A DNA stretch of 64,000 nt from the NCBI RefSeq assembly GCF_900103415.1, contig NZ_FMXB01000001.1:1-64000 (forward strand). Reading direction: 5' to 3'. The stretch comes from Methanobrevibacter millerae (GTDB taxonomy: Archaea; Methanobacteriota; Methanobacteria; Methanobacteriales; Methanobacteriaceae). Position numbers and translations under genes: made by a program. Shown piece by piece: positions 1-7,898 of this stretch (position 1 is the first letter of the stretch; the number at the start of each line of letters is the position of its first letter). The notes beneath the pieces were generated by a model. That model did not search any database and was not told where the DNA came from. It saw nothing but the letters and a program-made list of their open reading frames with translations.

Positions 1-429
1 GTATTCACAAAAGTTTTTAATGAGAATGTCTTCAAGAATGTCTCCAAGATTATCAATGACCAGGCAATCGGACAGAAATATCGGTGAAATTGTGATGAAT
101 GAAGCTTCCCCATTGATTAATGGGATTTTCTCTAAAAATTCTACCTTGTCGAGTTCAAGCTTGCAGTTGTTGAAGTAGATGCTTTCTCCCATAACAAATG
201 CTGAAACAAGGCTTCTAAGAAATATTTCATCGACACTGGATACGATAACGCTGATGGCTTTTCTTTCAATCCTGAATGCGGAAAAGGTATAGAACTTGAA
301 GTCTTCGAATTTGGTGCCGTTGAACAGGTCATTTACCTTCCTGTAAAAGAGGTATGAGAGATAATCGTCATAATCATGCTGCAGGTTCTTATTCTCATAT
401 CCCTTGAAATAAATCTTTACGCGAGACAA
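1..429 (-). CDS. cas6: CRISPR endoribonuclease Cas6, 3' end missing
   Basis: About 143 codons are open from a TTG at 429 to the window edge, so the gene's C-terminal part is absent. The translation begins with a RAMP-type strand (SRVKIYFKGYE), a helix ending YLFYRKVND, then FYTFSAFRIERK and, near residue 120, a segment ending FITISPIFL. This order and the 'TxSPI' strand are typical of Cas6, the RAMP nuclease that cuts pre-crRNA in type I and III CRISPR systems. GAGGT sits six bases before the TTG, supporting that start. It begins 13 bases after the stop of the upstream membrane-protein gene, so the two may be co-transcribed. Other cas genes, the glycine-rich loop and the array would lie left of position 1 and cannot be seen. 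Confidence 0.8.
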   Translation of the reverse strand, partial: MSRVKIYFKGYENKNLQHDYDDYLSYLFYRKVNDLFNGTKFEDFKFYTFSAFRIERKAISVIVSSVDEIFLRSLVSAFVMGESIYFNNCKLELDKVEFLEKIPLINGEASFITISPIFLSDCLVIDNLGDILEDILIKNFCEY

Positions 430-442
430 GTGAATACCTCTC

Positions 443-967
443 TTATCTGATGCGGGTATGGTTGATTACTCCCATTTTGGACCAGTAGACTTCATAGACT
501 CCCGGATCCATGTGGCCTCCGCTTGTTGAAACTACGCTTCTGTAAATCGGATTTCCCTCTGAGTCGACCTTGTCGGTTAGAAAATCATGCTGATAATCTT
601 CATATTCTGAAGCGGATGATCCCATTTTTGAGCCCAGCAAATCAATGATTGAAAAATCAGAAAACGAAGTCTTGTCTTGGCTATCATCAGTTGAAACCTT
701 GCCGGTTGATTTGCCATTGCCCGAAGAGTAGTCGACCGAAACATCATCGCTTCTTGTAATCTCCCTTTCCAAAACGCCGCTTTCCGAAATGGAAGGGCTG
801 TTCTTTTCTAAAAAATCTACAGTAAAGCTTTTCTCAGCGTCAGCGCCGTTTGCAACATCACTGACGACCGTATGAACGTGACCTAAAAAAGTGCCCAGTG
901 AACCGAAAATCACTGTACCAATAATTAAAATCATTAAACATGAAATAATAATATCCTTCAAATCCAT
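443..967 (-). CDS. small membrane-anchored protein of unknown function
   Basis: A 174-residue protein with one strongly hydrophobic segment (about residues 4-28), followed by an acidic, Ser/Asp-rich, apparently soluble domain ending in basic residues. I recognise no domain. The ATG at 967 is preferred over a TTG 18 bases upstream because AAGGT lies at a normal distance before it. It is immediately upstream of cas6 on the same strand, with the cas6 ribosome-binding site overlapping its end. Co-transcription is likely, but whether it belongs to the CRISPR locus is unknown. A secreted or pilus-like surface protein is an alternative. Confidence 0.6.
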   Translation of the reverse strand: MDLKDIIISCLMILIIGTVIFGSLGTFLGHVHTVVSDVANGADAEKSFTVDFLEKNSPSISESGVLEREITRSDDVSVDYSSGNGKSTGKVSTDDSQDKTSFSDFSIIDLLGSKMGSSASEYEDYQHDFLTDKVDSEGNPIYRSVVSTSGGHMDPGVYEVYWSKMGVINHTRIR

Positions 968-1852
968 TAACACACAACCTTTCAATGGACTTCCATTTGA
1001 GTCATTATATTATTGGAAGCGCTAACGACTCCCAATGTAGCTTCTAAAGCTACTAACACTATTAAAAATCGATTTTCCTATCATAATTACTCCCTCATTA
1101 AAAAAATAATTAACAATTAAATATTCATTTAAAACTCTTATAATTTACCCCATTTTTTGATGATTAAAGGTTAATGTTTAACCGTTTATCTCATTAACAG
1201 CAATCCCTATTCAGGATAGCTTATATTATATATTCTCTCATAATATATATAGTTATACATTTCAATCAATTTTTCAAAAAATTATAATCAGTCAATATCC
1301 AATTGAAAATTTATTTATCGGACTGTTTTATAATTTAATAAATAAATGAACGATTTTAATTCATAACATCGTTATAATATGTGTGTTCAAGAAAACAAAT
1401 ATGAAATCTGGAAAATTTCTAGAAAAGCCCCGGAAAAAATGGATAAAAATTTTCAGTGGCTCTGGACTCTTCAGTTTTCAGGTAATGGTTGAGGACTGTT
1501 TTTATTAGTTAAATCACTTTGATAAAATAAATAATTCCAAATCAAATTTTGAAACATTCAAATAAAACTCATGCAAATGCCACTAAAAACCATACCTTTA
1601 TAAAGGTTAAAACATATATTTTAATCTAAGATATCTATATTTATTCGAACATTGACTATGTGTGCTTTTTGTCGATGTTTAATTTTAATCTCAGGATATC
1701 TATTATTTTAGATAAAACTCATCAGTTATCTAAATTAATCATTATTACTAATTTATATCTGTGAATTTAGATTGTACTATGTAAATATGGTATAAATCGC
1801 AGCGGTGGATTCTCAGATATGTTTTTTGACAAAATGTTTAGAGGAAAATAAT
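968..1852. other. AT-rich divergent intergenic region before rpsL
   Basis: No convincing full gene. On the minus strand, GGGAGT precedes ATG 1084, which opens a 20-codon frame ending at 1022. An overlapping frame encodes a hydrophobic 25-residue peptide ending at the ribosome-binding site of the 174-residue gene; together they may be a frameshifted small gene. A 7-bp hairpin with a 3-base loop lies at 1037-1053. A perfect 14-bp palindrome, ACCTTTATAAAGGT, lies at 1594-1607. TATA-like boxes at about 1751-1758 and 1789-1797 are placed to drive rpsL. The rest shows no structure I can support. Confidence 0.5.
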
Positions 1853-2278
1853 ATGCCAGGACTTTTTGCTGCAAAAAAACTTAAAAGAAACAGACAAAAT
1901 TTTAAGTGGAAAGATGTAGATTACAAAAGGAGAGCTTTAAGGTTGGACGTTAAGGCTGACCCTCTCGAAGGAGCTCCTCAGGCTAGAGGAATCGTTATCG
2001 AGAAAGTGGGTATTGAAGCAAAGCAACCTAACTCTGCTATTCGTAAATGTGTACGTGTTCAATTGATTAAAAACGGTAAACAATTAACTGCTTTCGCCCC
2101 AGGTGACGGAGCTATCGGATTTATCGATGAGCACGATGAAGTTATGATTGAAGGAATTGGAGGACCATCCGGAAGATCCATGGGTGATATTCCTGGAGTC
2201 CGTTGGAAAGTATCCAAAGTAAACAATGTAGCTTTATCTGAAATGGTAAGTGGAAAAATAGAAAAACCTGTAAGATAA
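1853..2278 (+). CDS. rpsL: 30S ribosomal protein S12
   Basis: Archaeal/eukaryotic-type S12 (uS12), 141 residues, part of the small-subunit decoding centre. The conserved [13 protein letters not shown] segment and the [10 protein letters not shown] segment are intact. The start is set at ATG 1853 (MPGLFAAKK) rather than an upstream in-frame GTG at 1805, because GAGG lies eight bases before it and the length then matches archaeal S12. It heads the cluster rpsL-rpsG-aef2-tuf-rpsJ. The 800-bp AT-rich spacer upstream carries TATA boxes, so this copy appears to have its own promoter rather than reading through from nusA and rpl30, which usually precede it in archaea. Confidence 0.97.
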   Translation: MPGLFAAKKLKRNRQNFKWKDVDYKRRALRLDVKADPLEGAPQARGIVIEKVGIEAKQPNSAIRKCVRVQLIKNGKQLTAFAPGDGAIGFIDEHDEVMIEGIGGPSGRSMGDIPGVRWKVSKVNNVALSEMVSGKIEKPVR

Positions 2279-2292
2279 GGATGGTAATTTTT

Positions 2293-2853
2293 ATGAGTAA
2301 GTTATTTGATAAATGGGATCTCGATGAAGTAAAAGTTGAGGACTTAGGTTTAGTTAAATACATCTGTTTGGATGAAACTCTCGTACCTCACACTTCAGGC
2401 AGACACGTAAGAAGACAATTCGCAAAATCAAAAGTATCCATTGTTGAAAGATTAATTAACAAGGTTATGAGAACCCACCTCAACTCAGGTAAGAAAAATA
2501 AAGCTTATAACATTGTAAAAGAAGCATTGGAAATCATCAACAAAAGGACTAAAAAGAACCCAGTTCAGGTTTTAGTCACCGCAGTCGAAAACACTGCACC
2601 TCGTGAAGAAACCACCCGTATCAAATACGGTGGTATCGGTTACCAGGTTGCCGTTGACATTTCCCCTCAAAGAAGAGTTGACTTATCCTTAGGATTTTTA
2701 ACAAGAGGTACTTTACAGTCATCATTCAAAAACAAAAGATCTGTTGCTGAATGTTTAGCTGATGAATTAATACTTGCTTCTGAAGAAGATTCAAGAAGCT
2801 TTGCTTTACAAAAAGCTGAAGAGAAAGAAAGAGTTGCTAAAGCAGCACATTAA
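2293..2853 (+). CDS. rpsG: 30S ribosomal protein S7
   Basis: Archaeal S7 (uS7), about 186 residues, which nucleates assembly of the 16S rRNA 3' domain near the E site. The basic N-terminal TSGRHVRRQFAK region, the core NPVQVLVTAVENTAPREE and the RRVDLSLGFL segment are typical. I prefer ATG 2293 (MSKLFDKWD) to the ATG at 2281, because the first start would add four residues not usual for the family and GGATGGT overlaps it as the likely ribosome-binding site. It follows rpsL by 14 bases and precedes aEF-2 by about 25, so it is part of one operon. Confidence 0.96.
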   Translation: MSKLFDKWDLDEVKVEDLGLVKYICLDETLVPHTSGRHVRRQFAKSKVSIVERLINKVMRTHLNSGKKNKAYNIVKEALEIINKRTKKNPVQVLVTAVENTAPREETTRIKYGGIGYQVAVDISPQRRVDLSLGFLTRGTLQSSFKNKRSVAECLADELILASEEDSRSFALQKAEEKERVAKAAH

Positions 2854-2878
2854 TCTTATTAATACTTAGGTGGTTATT

Positions 2879-5077
2879 TTGAGTAGAAGAGACAAAATGA
2901 TTGCAAAAATCAAGGAATTGATGTACGAACCTGATCAAATCAGAAATATTGGTATCTGTGCTCACATCGATCACGGTAAAACCACTTTATCTGATAACCT
3001 TTTAGCAGGTGCCGGAATGATTTCCGAAGACCTTGCAGGTGACCAGAGATTCTTGGATTTTGATGAACAAGAACAAGCTCGTGGTATCACTATCGACGCA
3101 GCTAACGTATCCATGGTACACGATTACAAAGATGAAGAATACTTAATCAACTTAATCGATACTCCAGGACACGTCGACTTCGGTGGAGACGTTACCCGTG
3201 CAATGAGAGCTGTAGACGGTGCAGTAGTTGTTGTTTGTGCTGTAGAAGGTATCATGCCTCAAACCGAAACTGTATTCAGACAGGCTCTAAAAGAAAACGT
3301 AAAACCTGTTTTATTCATCAACAAAGTTGACAGATTAATCAACGAATTGAAATTACAGCCTGATGAATTGCAGAACAGATTCATCAAAATCTTCATGGAA
3401 GCCAATAAACTCATCAAGAACATGGCTCCTGAAGACAAAAAAGAAGAATGGGCACTCGATTTCACTAACGGTAGTGTAGCTTTCGGTTCAGCATACCACA
3501 ACTGGGCTATCAATGTTCCAACCATGCAGGAAACCGGAATCAACTTCAACGACATTATCGAACACTGTAACAATGAAAACGAAAAGGAATTAGCTCAAAA
3601 AGTACCTTTATCCGACGTACTGTTAGGTATGGTAGTTGAACACTTGCCTTCCCCTAAGGAAGCTCAAGTCTACAGGGTTCCTAACATCTGGGACGGAGAC
3701 ATCGAATCCCCAGCTGGAAAAGGTATGGTGGAAACCTCTCCTGACGGACCTTTAGCTGTTATGGTTACCAATGTATCCGTAGACAAGCACGCAGGTGAAA
3801 TCGCAACCGGTAGGGTTTACGGCGGAGCTATCGAAAAAGGTACTGAAGTCTACATGGTCGGTTCCCACGGAAAATCCAGAGTACAGCAAGTAGGTGTATA
3901 CTTCGGTCCTGAAAGGGTTAATACCGATAAGGTTCCTGCAGGAAACATCGTATACATTGCAGGTGCAAAAGGCGCAATCGCAGGTGAAACCCTCTGTTCT
4001 CCTGAAGACAAAATCAAAGAGTTTGAAGGATTGGAACACATCTCCGAACCTGTAGTTACCGTAGCTGTAGAAGCTAAAAATACCAAGGACTTGCCAAAAC
4101 TCATTGAAGTATTAAGACAAGTCGGTAAGGAAGACCCAACAGTTAAAATCGATATTAACGAAGAAACCGGTGAACACTTAGTATCCGGTATGGGAGAACT
4201 CCACTTGGAAGTTATCGGTTACAGAATCGGTGAAAAAGGTGTGGACATTACCACTTCCGAACCTATCGTAGTTTACAGGGAAACCGTAAGGAAACTCTCT
4301 CCTCAAGTTGAAGGTAAATCCCCTAACAAGCACAACAGATTCTACCTCACAGTTGAACCTATTGAACCAAGCCTTTATGAAGCTATTCAGGAAGGTAAAA
4401 TCAAAGAAGGAAGAGTCAAAGGTAAAGAATCTGCAAATGACTTTATTGAAGCCGGTTTAGAAAAAGAAGAAGCCAGAAGAGTTTGGGCTGTTCACAACAG
4501 AAGCATCTTCCTCAACATGACCAGAGGTATCCAGTACCTGGACGAAGTTAAGGAATTATTGCTTGAAGGATTCGAATCAACCCTTGAAAGCGGTCCTTTA
4601 GGTGAAGAAATCTCCATGGGATTAAAATTCAAGCTCAACGACGCAAAACTTCACGAAGACGCAATCCACAGAGGACCTGCACAAGTATTGCCTGCTATCA
4701 GAAACGCAATCTTAGGTGCAATGACTCTTGCAGAACCTGCTTTACTTGAACCTATGCAGAAAGTAGTTATCGACACTCCTAACGATTACATGGGAGCATG
4801 TACCCGTGAAATCCAAAACAGAAGAGGTCAAATCGTAGACATGGGTCAGGAAGGAGATATGGCAAGAATCGAATCCAAGGTTCCTGTAGCTGAAATGTTC
4901 GGTTTCGCCGGAGACATCAGATCCGCAGCTGAAGGTAGATGTTTATGGTCTACTGAAATCGCAGGATTCGAACCGCTCCCACGTGAAATGCAGGCTCAAA
5001 TTGTCCGTGAAATCAGGCAAAGAAAAGGCTTGTCTGCTGAACCGTTCCCAACCAGTCACTACTTAGGTGACATATAA
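2879..5077 (+). CDS. fusA: translation elongation factor aEF-2
   Basis: A 732-residue GTPase that drives ribosomal translocation. The GTPase motifs are visible: AHIDHGKT (28-35), DTPGH and NKVD, followed by the beta-barrel and domains III-V. The diphthamide region AIHRGPAQ carries the His that archaea modify. TTG 2879 ([10 protein letters not shown]) is chosen over an upstream GTG at 2870 because AGGTGG lies just before it and the protein then has the usual archaeal N-terminus. It is in the str-type operon after S7. Codons are strongly biased, as expected for a highly expressed gene. Confidence 0.97.
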   Translation: MSRRDKMIAKIKELMYEPDQIRNIGICAHIDHGKTTLSDNLLAGAGMISEDLAGDQRFLDFDEQEQARGITIDAANVSMVHDYKDEEYLINLIDTPGHVDFGGDVTRAMRAVDGAVVVVCAVEGIMPQTETVFRQALKENVKPVLFINKVDRLINELKLQPDELQNRFIKIFMEANKLIKNMAPEDKKEEWALDFTNGSVAFGSAYHNWAINVPTMQETGINFNDIIEHCNNENEKELAQKVPLSDVLLGMVVEHLPSPKEAQVYRVPNIWDGDIESPAGKGMVETSPDGPLAVMVTNVSVDKHAGEIATGRVYGGAIEKGTEVYMVGSHGKSRVQQVGVYFGPERVNTDKVPAGNIVYIAGAKGAIAGETLCSPEDKIKEFEGLEHISEPVVTVAVEAKNTKDLPKLIEVLRQVGKEDPTVKIDINEETGEHLVSGMGELHLEVIGYRIGEKGVDITTSEPIVVYRETVRKLSPQVEGKSPNKHNRFYLTVEPIEPSLYEAIQEGKIKEGRVKGKESANDFIEAGLEKEEARRVWAVHNRSIFLNMTRGIQYLDEVKELLLEGFESTLESGPLGEEISMGLKFKLNDAKLHEDAIHRGPAQVLPAIRNAILGAMTLAEPALLEPMQKVVIDTPNDYMGACTREIQNRRGQIVDMGQEGDMARIESKVPVAEMFGFAGDIRSAAEGRCLWSTEIAGFEPLPREMQAQIVREIRQRKGLSAEPFPTSHYLGDI

Positions 5078-5229
5078 GTTTAAAAATTAAATTTTTTAAT
5101 TTTTTATATTTTTATCAAAAAATCATGGAAAAAACATTATCTATTTATATGTTAAAATATAAATTAAATTTAAGCTAACATTTAAGCTTACTAATGTTTG
5201 TTAATAATATATTTAAATGAGGTATTATA

Positions 5230-6471
5230 ATGGCAAAAGAAAAAGAACATCTTAACTTAGCATTTATTGGACACGTTGACCACGGAAAATCCACTTTAGT
5301 TGGACACTTATTATTAAAAGCTGGTGCAATCGCTGAACAACAATTAGATGACGGAGAAAACAAATTCAGATTTGTTATGGACAAATTAGGAGAAGAAAGG
5401 GAAAGAGGAGTAACTATCGACTTAGCTCACCAAAAATTCTCCACCAAAAAATACGACTACACTGTTGTAGACTGTCCTGGACACAGAGACTTCGTTAAAA
5501 ACATGATCACCGGTGCTTCCCAAGCAGACGCTGGTGTTTTAGTTGTTGCTGCAGACGACGGTGTCATGCCACAAACTAAAGAACACGTGTTCTTATCAAA
5601 AACTTTAGGTATCAACCAATTAATCGTAGCTATTAACAAAATCGATTTAGTAGACTACAGCGAAGACAAATACAACGAATTAAAAGAAGAAGTTTCAAAC
5701 TTAATCAAAACTGTCGGTTTCAACCCTGCTACCGTACCTTTCATCCCATTATCTGCATTTGAAGGGGACAACATTAAAGAAGCAAGTCCTAACACTTCCT
5801 GGTACAAAGGTGACAGCTTAATTGACGCATTAGACAAATTAACTCCACCTGAAAAACCAACCGACTTACCTTTAAGAATTCCTATTCAAGACGTCTACTC
5901 CATTACTGGTGTAGGTACCGTACCTGTAGGAAGAGTCGAAACCGGTGTAATGAAAAAAGGAGAAAACGTTATCTTCCAACCTGCTGGAGCTTCCGGAGAA
6001 GTAAAATCTATCGAAATGCACCACGAACAATTTGAAGAAGCTGAACCTGGTGACAACATCGGATTCAACGTAAGAGGTGTAGGTAAAAACGATATCAGAA
6101 GAGGAGACGTAGCAGGACACACTGACGCTTCCCCTACCGTAGCAAGAGAATTCAAAGCACAAATTGTTGTTTTACAACACCCAGGTGTTATCACCGTTGG
6201 ATACACTCCTGTATTCCACTGTCACACTTCACAAGTAGCATGTACTTTCTTAGAATTAATGCAAAAATTAAACCCTGCTACCGGTGCTGTTGACCAAGAA
6301 AACCCTGACTTCTTAAAAACTGGTGACGCAGCTATTGTTAAAATCAAACCTACTAAACCAATGTGTCTCGAAAACGCAAAAGAAATCCCACAAATGGGTA
6401 GATTCGCTATCAGAGACATGGGTCAAACTGTTGCAGCTGGTTTATGTTTAGAAATTACTGAAAAACAATAA
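5230..6471 (+). CDS. tuf: translation elongation factor aEF-1A
   Basis: A 413-residue GTPase that delivers aminoacyl-tRNA to the ribosome. It shows GHVDHGKST (14-22), DCPGHRDF and NKID, followed by two beta-barrel domains ending in [17 protein letters not shown] precedes ATG 5230. A 150-base AT-rich gap separates it from aEF-2 and includes a TATA-like stretch near 5140-5150, so it probably has a second promoter. The direct repeat TTTAAGCT is also present in this leader. A T-rich hairpin terminator follows at 6488, although rpsJ comes close behind. Codon use is highly biased. Confidence 0.98.
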   Translation: MAKEKEHLNLAFIGHVDHGKSTLVGHLLLKAGAIAEQQLDDGENKFRFVMDKLGEERERGVTIDLAHQKFSTKKYDYTVVDCPGHRDFVKNMITGASQADAGVLVVAADDGVMPQTKEHVFLSKTLGINQLIVAINKIDLVDYSEDKYNELKEEVSNLIKTVGFNPATVPFIPLSAFEGDNIKEASPNTSWYKGDSLIDALDKLTPPEKPTDLPLRIPIQDVYSITGVGTVPVGRVETGVMKKGENVIFQPAGASGEVKSIEMHHEQFEEAEPGDNIGFNVRGVGKNDIRRGDVAGHTDASPTVAREFKAQIVVLQHPGVITVGYTPVFHCHTSQVACTFLELMQKLNPATGAVDQENPDFLKTGDAAIVKIKPTKPMCLENAKEIPQMGRFAIRDMGQTVAAGLCLEITEKQ

Positions 6472-6487
6472 GTTTGTAGAAAATCTT

Positions 6488-6525
6488 GTTTAAGTTTTTT
6501 AACTTAAACTTCCTTTTCTTTTTTT
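6488..6525 (+). terminator. hairpin and U-run after tuf
   Basis: GTTTAAGTT (6488-6496) and AACTTAAAC (6501-6509) form a 9-bp stem around TTTT, followed by a pyrimidine/T-rich tail. This looks like an intrinsic-type terminator or attenuation point between tuf and rpsJ. Confidence 0.55.
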
Positions 6526-6544
6526 GTATTTTGGAGGATAATTA

Positions 6545-6853
6545 ATGAATCAAGCAAGAATTAAGCTTACAGGAACTGATCCGGAAAAATTACAATATGT
6601 TTGTGATCAACTCAAAAACATTGCTGAAAGAACTGGTGTTGATTTATCCGGTCCTATCCCACTGCCTACTAAAAAATTAGTAGTCCCTACAAGAAAATCA
6701 CCAGATGGTGAAGGAAAAGCATCTTGGGAAAAATGGGAATTAAGGATTCACAAACGTTTAGTCGGTATCGGAGCTGACGAACGTGCAATGAGACAAGTAA
6801 TGAAGGTCAACGTTCCTGATAACGTAAGTATCGAAATAGAACTTAAAGGATAG
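6545..6853 (+). CDS. rpsJ: 30S ribosomal protein S10
   Basis: Archaeal S10 (uS10), 102 residues, full length. The core [22 protein letters not shown] loop and the RIHKRL segment are typical; this loop reaches into the head of the 30S subunit. GGAGG lies just before ATG 6545. It is the last protein gene of the str-type cluster, with tRNA-Ser genes starting 46 bases after its stop. It may be transcribed from the tuf promoter past the weak terminator, or from its own. Confidence 0.97.
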   Translation: MNQARIKLTGTDPEKLQYVCDQLKNIAERTGVDLSGPIPLPTKKLVVPTRKSPDGEGKASWEKWELRIHKRLVGIGADERAMRQVMKVNVPDNVSIEIELKG

Positions 6854-6899
6854 ATATTGAGATTCAATTCTCTAACCATATCCTTGTTATTTTCATAAA

Positions 6900-6982
6900 G
6901 CCGAGGTAGTCTAGTCTGGTAAGGCGCGGGACTTGAAATCCCGTGGAGTTTCTCCTCCTGAGTTCAAATCTCAGTCTCGGCG
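6900..6982 (+). tRNA. tRNA-Ser (anticodon TGA), copy 1
   Basis: The acceptor arm GCCGAGG pairs with TCTCGGC and is followed by discriminator G. The anticodon stem CGGGA/TCCCG holds the loop CTTGAAA, giving anticodon TGA, which reads UCN serine codons. The long variable arm (GGAG...CTCC) is the class II feature expected for serine. The T-loop GTTCAAATC is intact. No CCA is encoded. No intron is seen. It is identical over all 83 bases to the copy at 7037. Confidence 0.96.
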
Positions 6983-7036
6983 TTCATTTATTTTATTTTT
7001 AAAAAAAGTTATTTCTAGTTTTTACATTGCATTTGT

Positions 7037-7119
7037 GCCGAGGTAGTCTAGTCTGGTAAGGCGCGGGACTTGAAATCCCGTGGAGTTTCTCCTCCTGAGT
7101 TCAAATCTCAGTCTCGGCG
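7037..7119 (+). tRNA. tRNA-Ser (anticodon TGA), copy 2
   Basis: An exact duplicate of the 83-base gene at 6900, separated by a 54-base unrelated AT-rich spacer. All arms are intact, with anticodon TGA and a class II variable arm. Its last 19 bases (7101-7119) are also the complement of the last codons of the convergent cobK reading frame. Confidence 0.96.
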
Positions 7120-7898
7120 TTTATTTTAATTTTTTCATCAAATTCTTCCAAATCACTGACAATATCTTCTTTTTTCACTTCTTTAATGACCGGCCGCATA
7201 ATCATTATGAGAGATATATCCTTAATGTTTGCCGCATCGATTTTTTCAATGACTCCACCTATCTCGCCGCTTTCCTTTGTTATCATGACACTTGCGTCGT
7301 ACCTTTCGATTAAATCGATGTTTTCCTCAAGGCTGGCGGCACCTTTCATGGGGATGATATGCTCCGGAGGAATTCCTAAGTTATTGCACTTTTCAATTGA
7401 CTTTTCAACCTTTAAGATTCTCGGATAGAAATTGTCGATTGAAACGTTTTTAAGCACGTCCTCCATGGTGTTTGCCCCCGCAAAATGAAGTACGTTTCCA
7501 TCAGGGAACTTTTCTGAAATTATTTTGCCAGCATCCTCGAATGATTCGGCAAAAATAATGTGTGAAGTGTCAATATCATCAAAGCTTAGTGCAGGCCTTT
7601 CAAAGCGGATGTATGGGATATCACAGATTTCAGCAACGCTTGCGCTCGTCGGGGTGATGTGTTCTGCAAAGGGGTGGGTTGCATCTATCAATAAATCAAA
7701 ATCGGAATTGTTTATAATGCCGATTATCTCATCTTTTAAAAGCGGCCTTGATATGGTATCGTCGCTTCCGGCTTCCAATGCAAGCCTGGATCCGTATTCG
7801 GTCGTTGTCGTAGTCAGTATGTATGTGTCGTAATTGCTTTTTAAATGCTTTATTAAATCCGTCGAGTCCTTTGTTCCGCCAAGAAGTAATATTTTCAT
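7101..7898 (-). CDS. cbiJ: precorrin-6A / cobalt-precorrin-6A reductase
   Basis: A 265-residue reductase that reduces the corrin ring precursor with NAD(P)H in cobamide synthesis. Family features: LLLGGTKDSTDL at the N-terminus, DATHPFAEHIT near residue 70, YIRFERP, ITKESGEIGG near 210, and a C-terminal strand ending MIMRP. The start overlaps the stop of the P-type ATPase gene by four bases (ATGA), so the two are translationally coupled. The last six codons lie inside the antisense of tRNA-Ser copy 2, so the C-terminal tail may be non-ancestral. Oxygen-independent cobalt-early chemistry (CbiJ) is expected in a methanogen. Confidence 0.9.
   Translation of the reverse strand: MKILLLGGTKDSTDLIKHLKSNYDTYILTTTTTEYGSRLALEAGSDDTISRPLLKDEIIGIINNSDFDLLIDATHPFAEHITPTSASVAEICDIPYIRFERPALSFDDIDTSHIIFAESFEDAGKIISEKFPDGNVLHFAGANTMEDVLKNVSIDNFYPRILKVEKSIEKCNNLGIPPEHIIPMKGAASLEENIDLIERYDASVMITKESGEIGGVIEKIDAANIKDISLIMIMRPVIKEVKKEDIVSDLEEFDEKIKINAETEI

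Noticed and set aside
1594-1607. Perfect palindrome ACCTTTATAAAGGT
   Set aside because: It is noted in the intergenic entry, but lies far from any start and short AT-rich palindromes are expected by chance.
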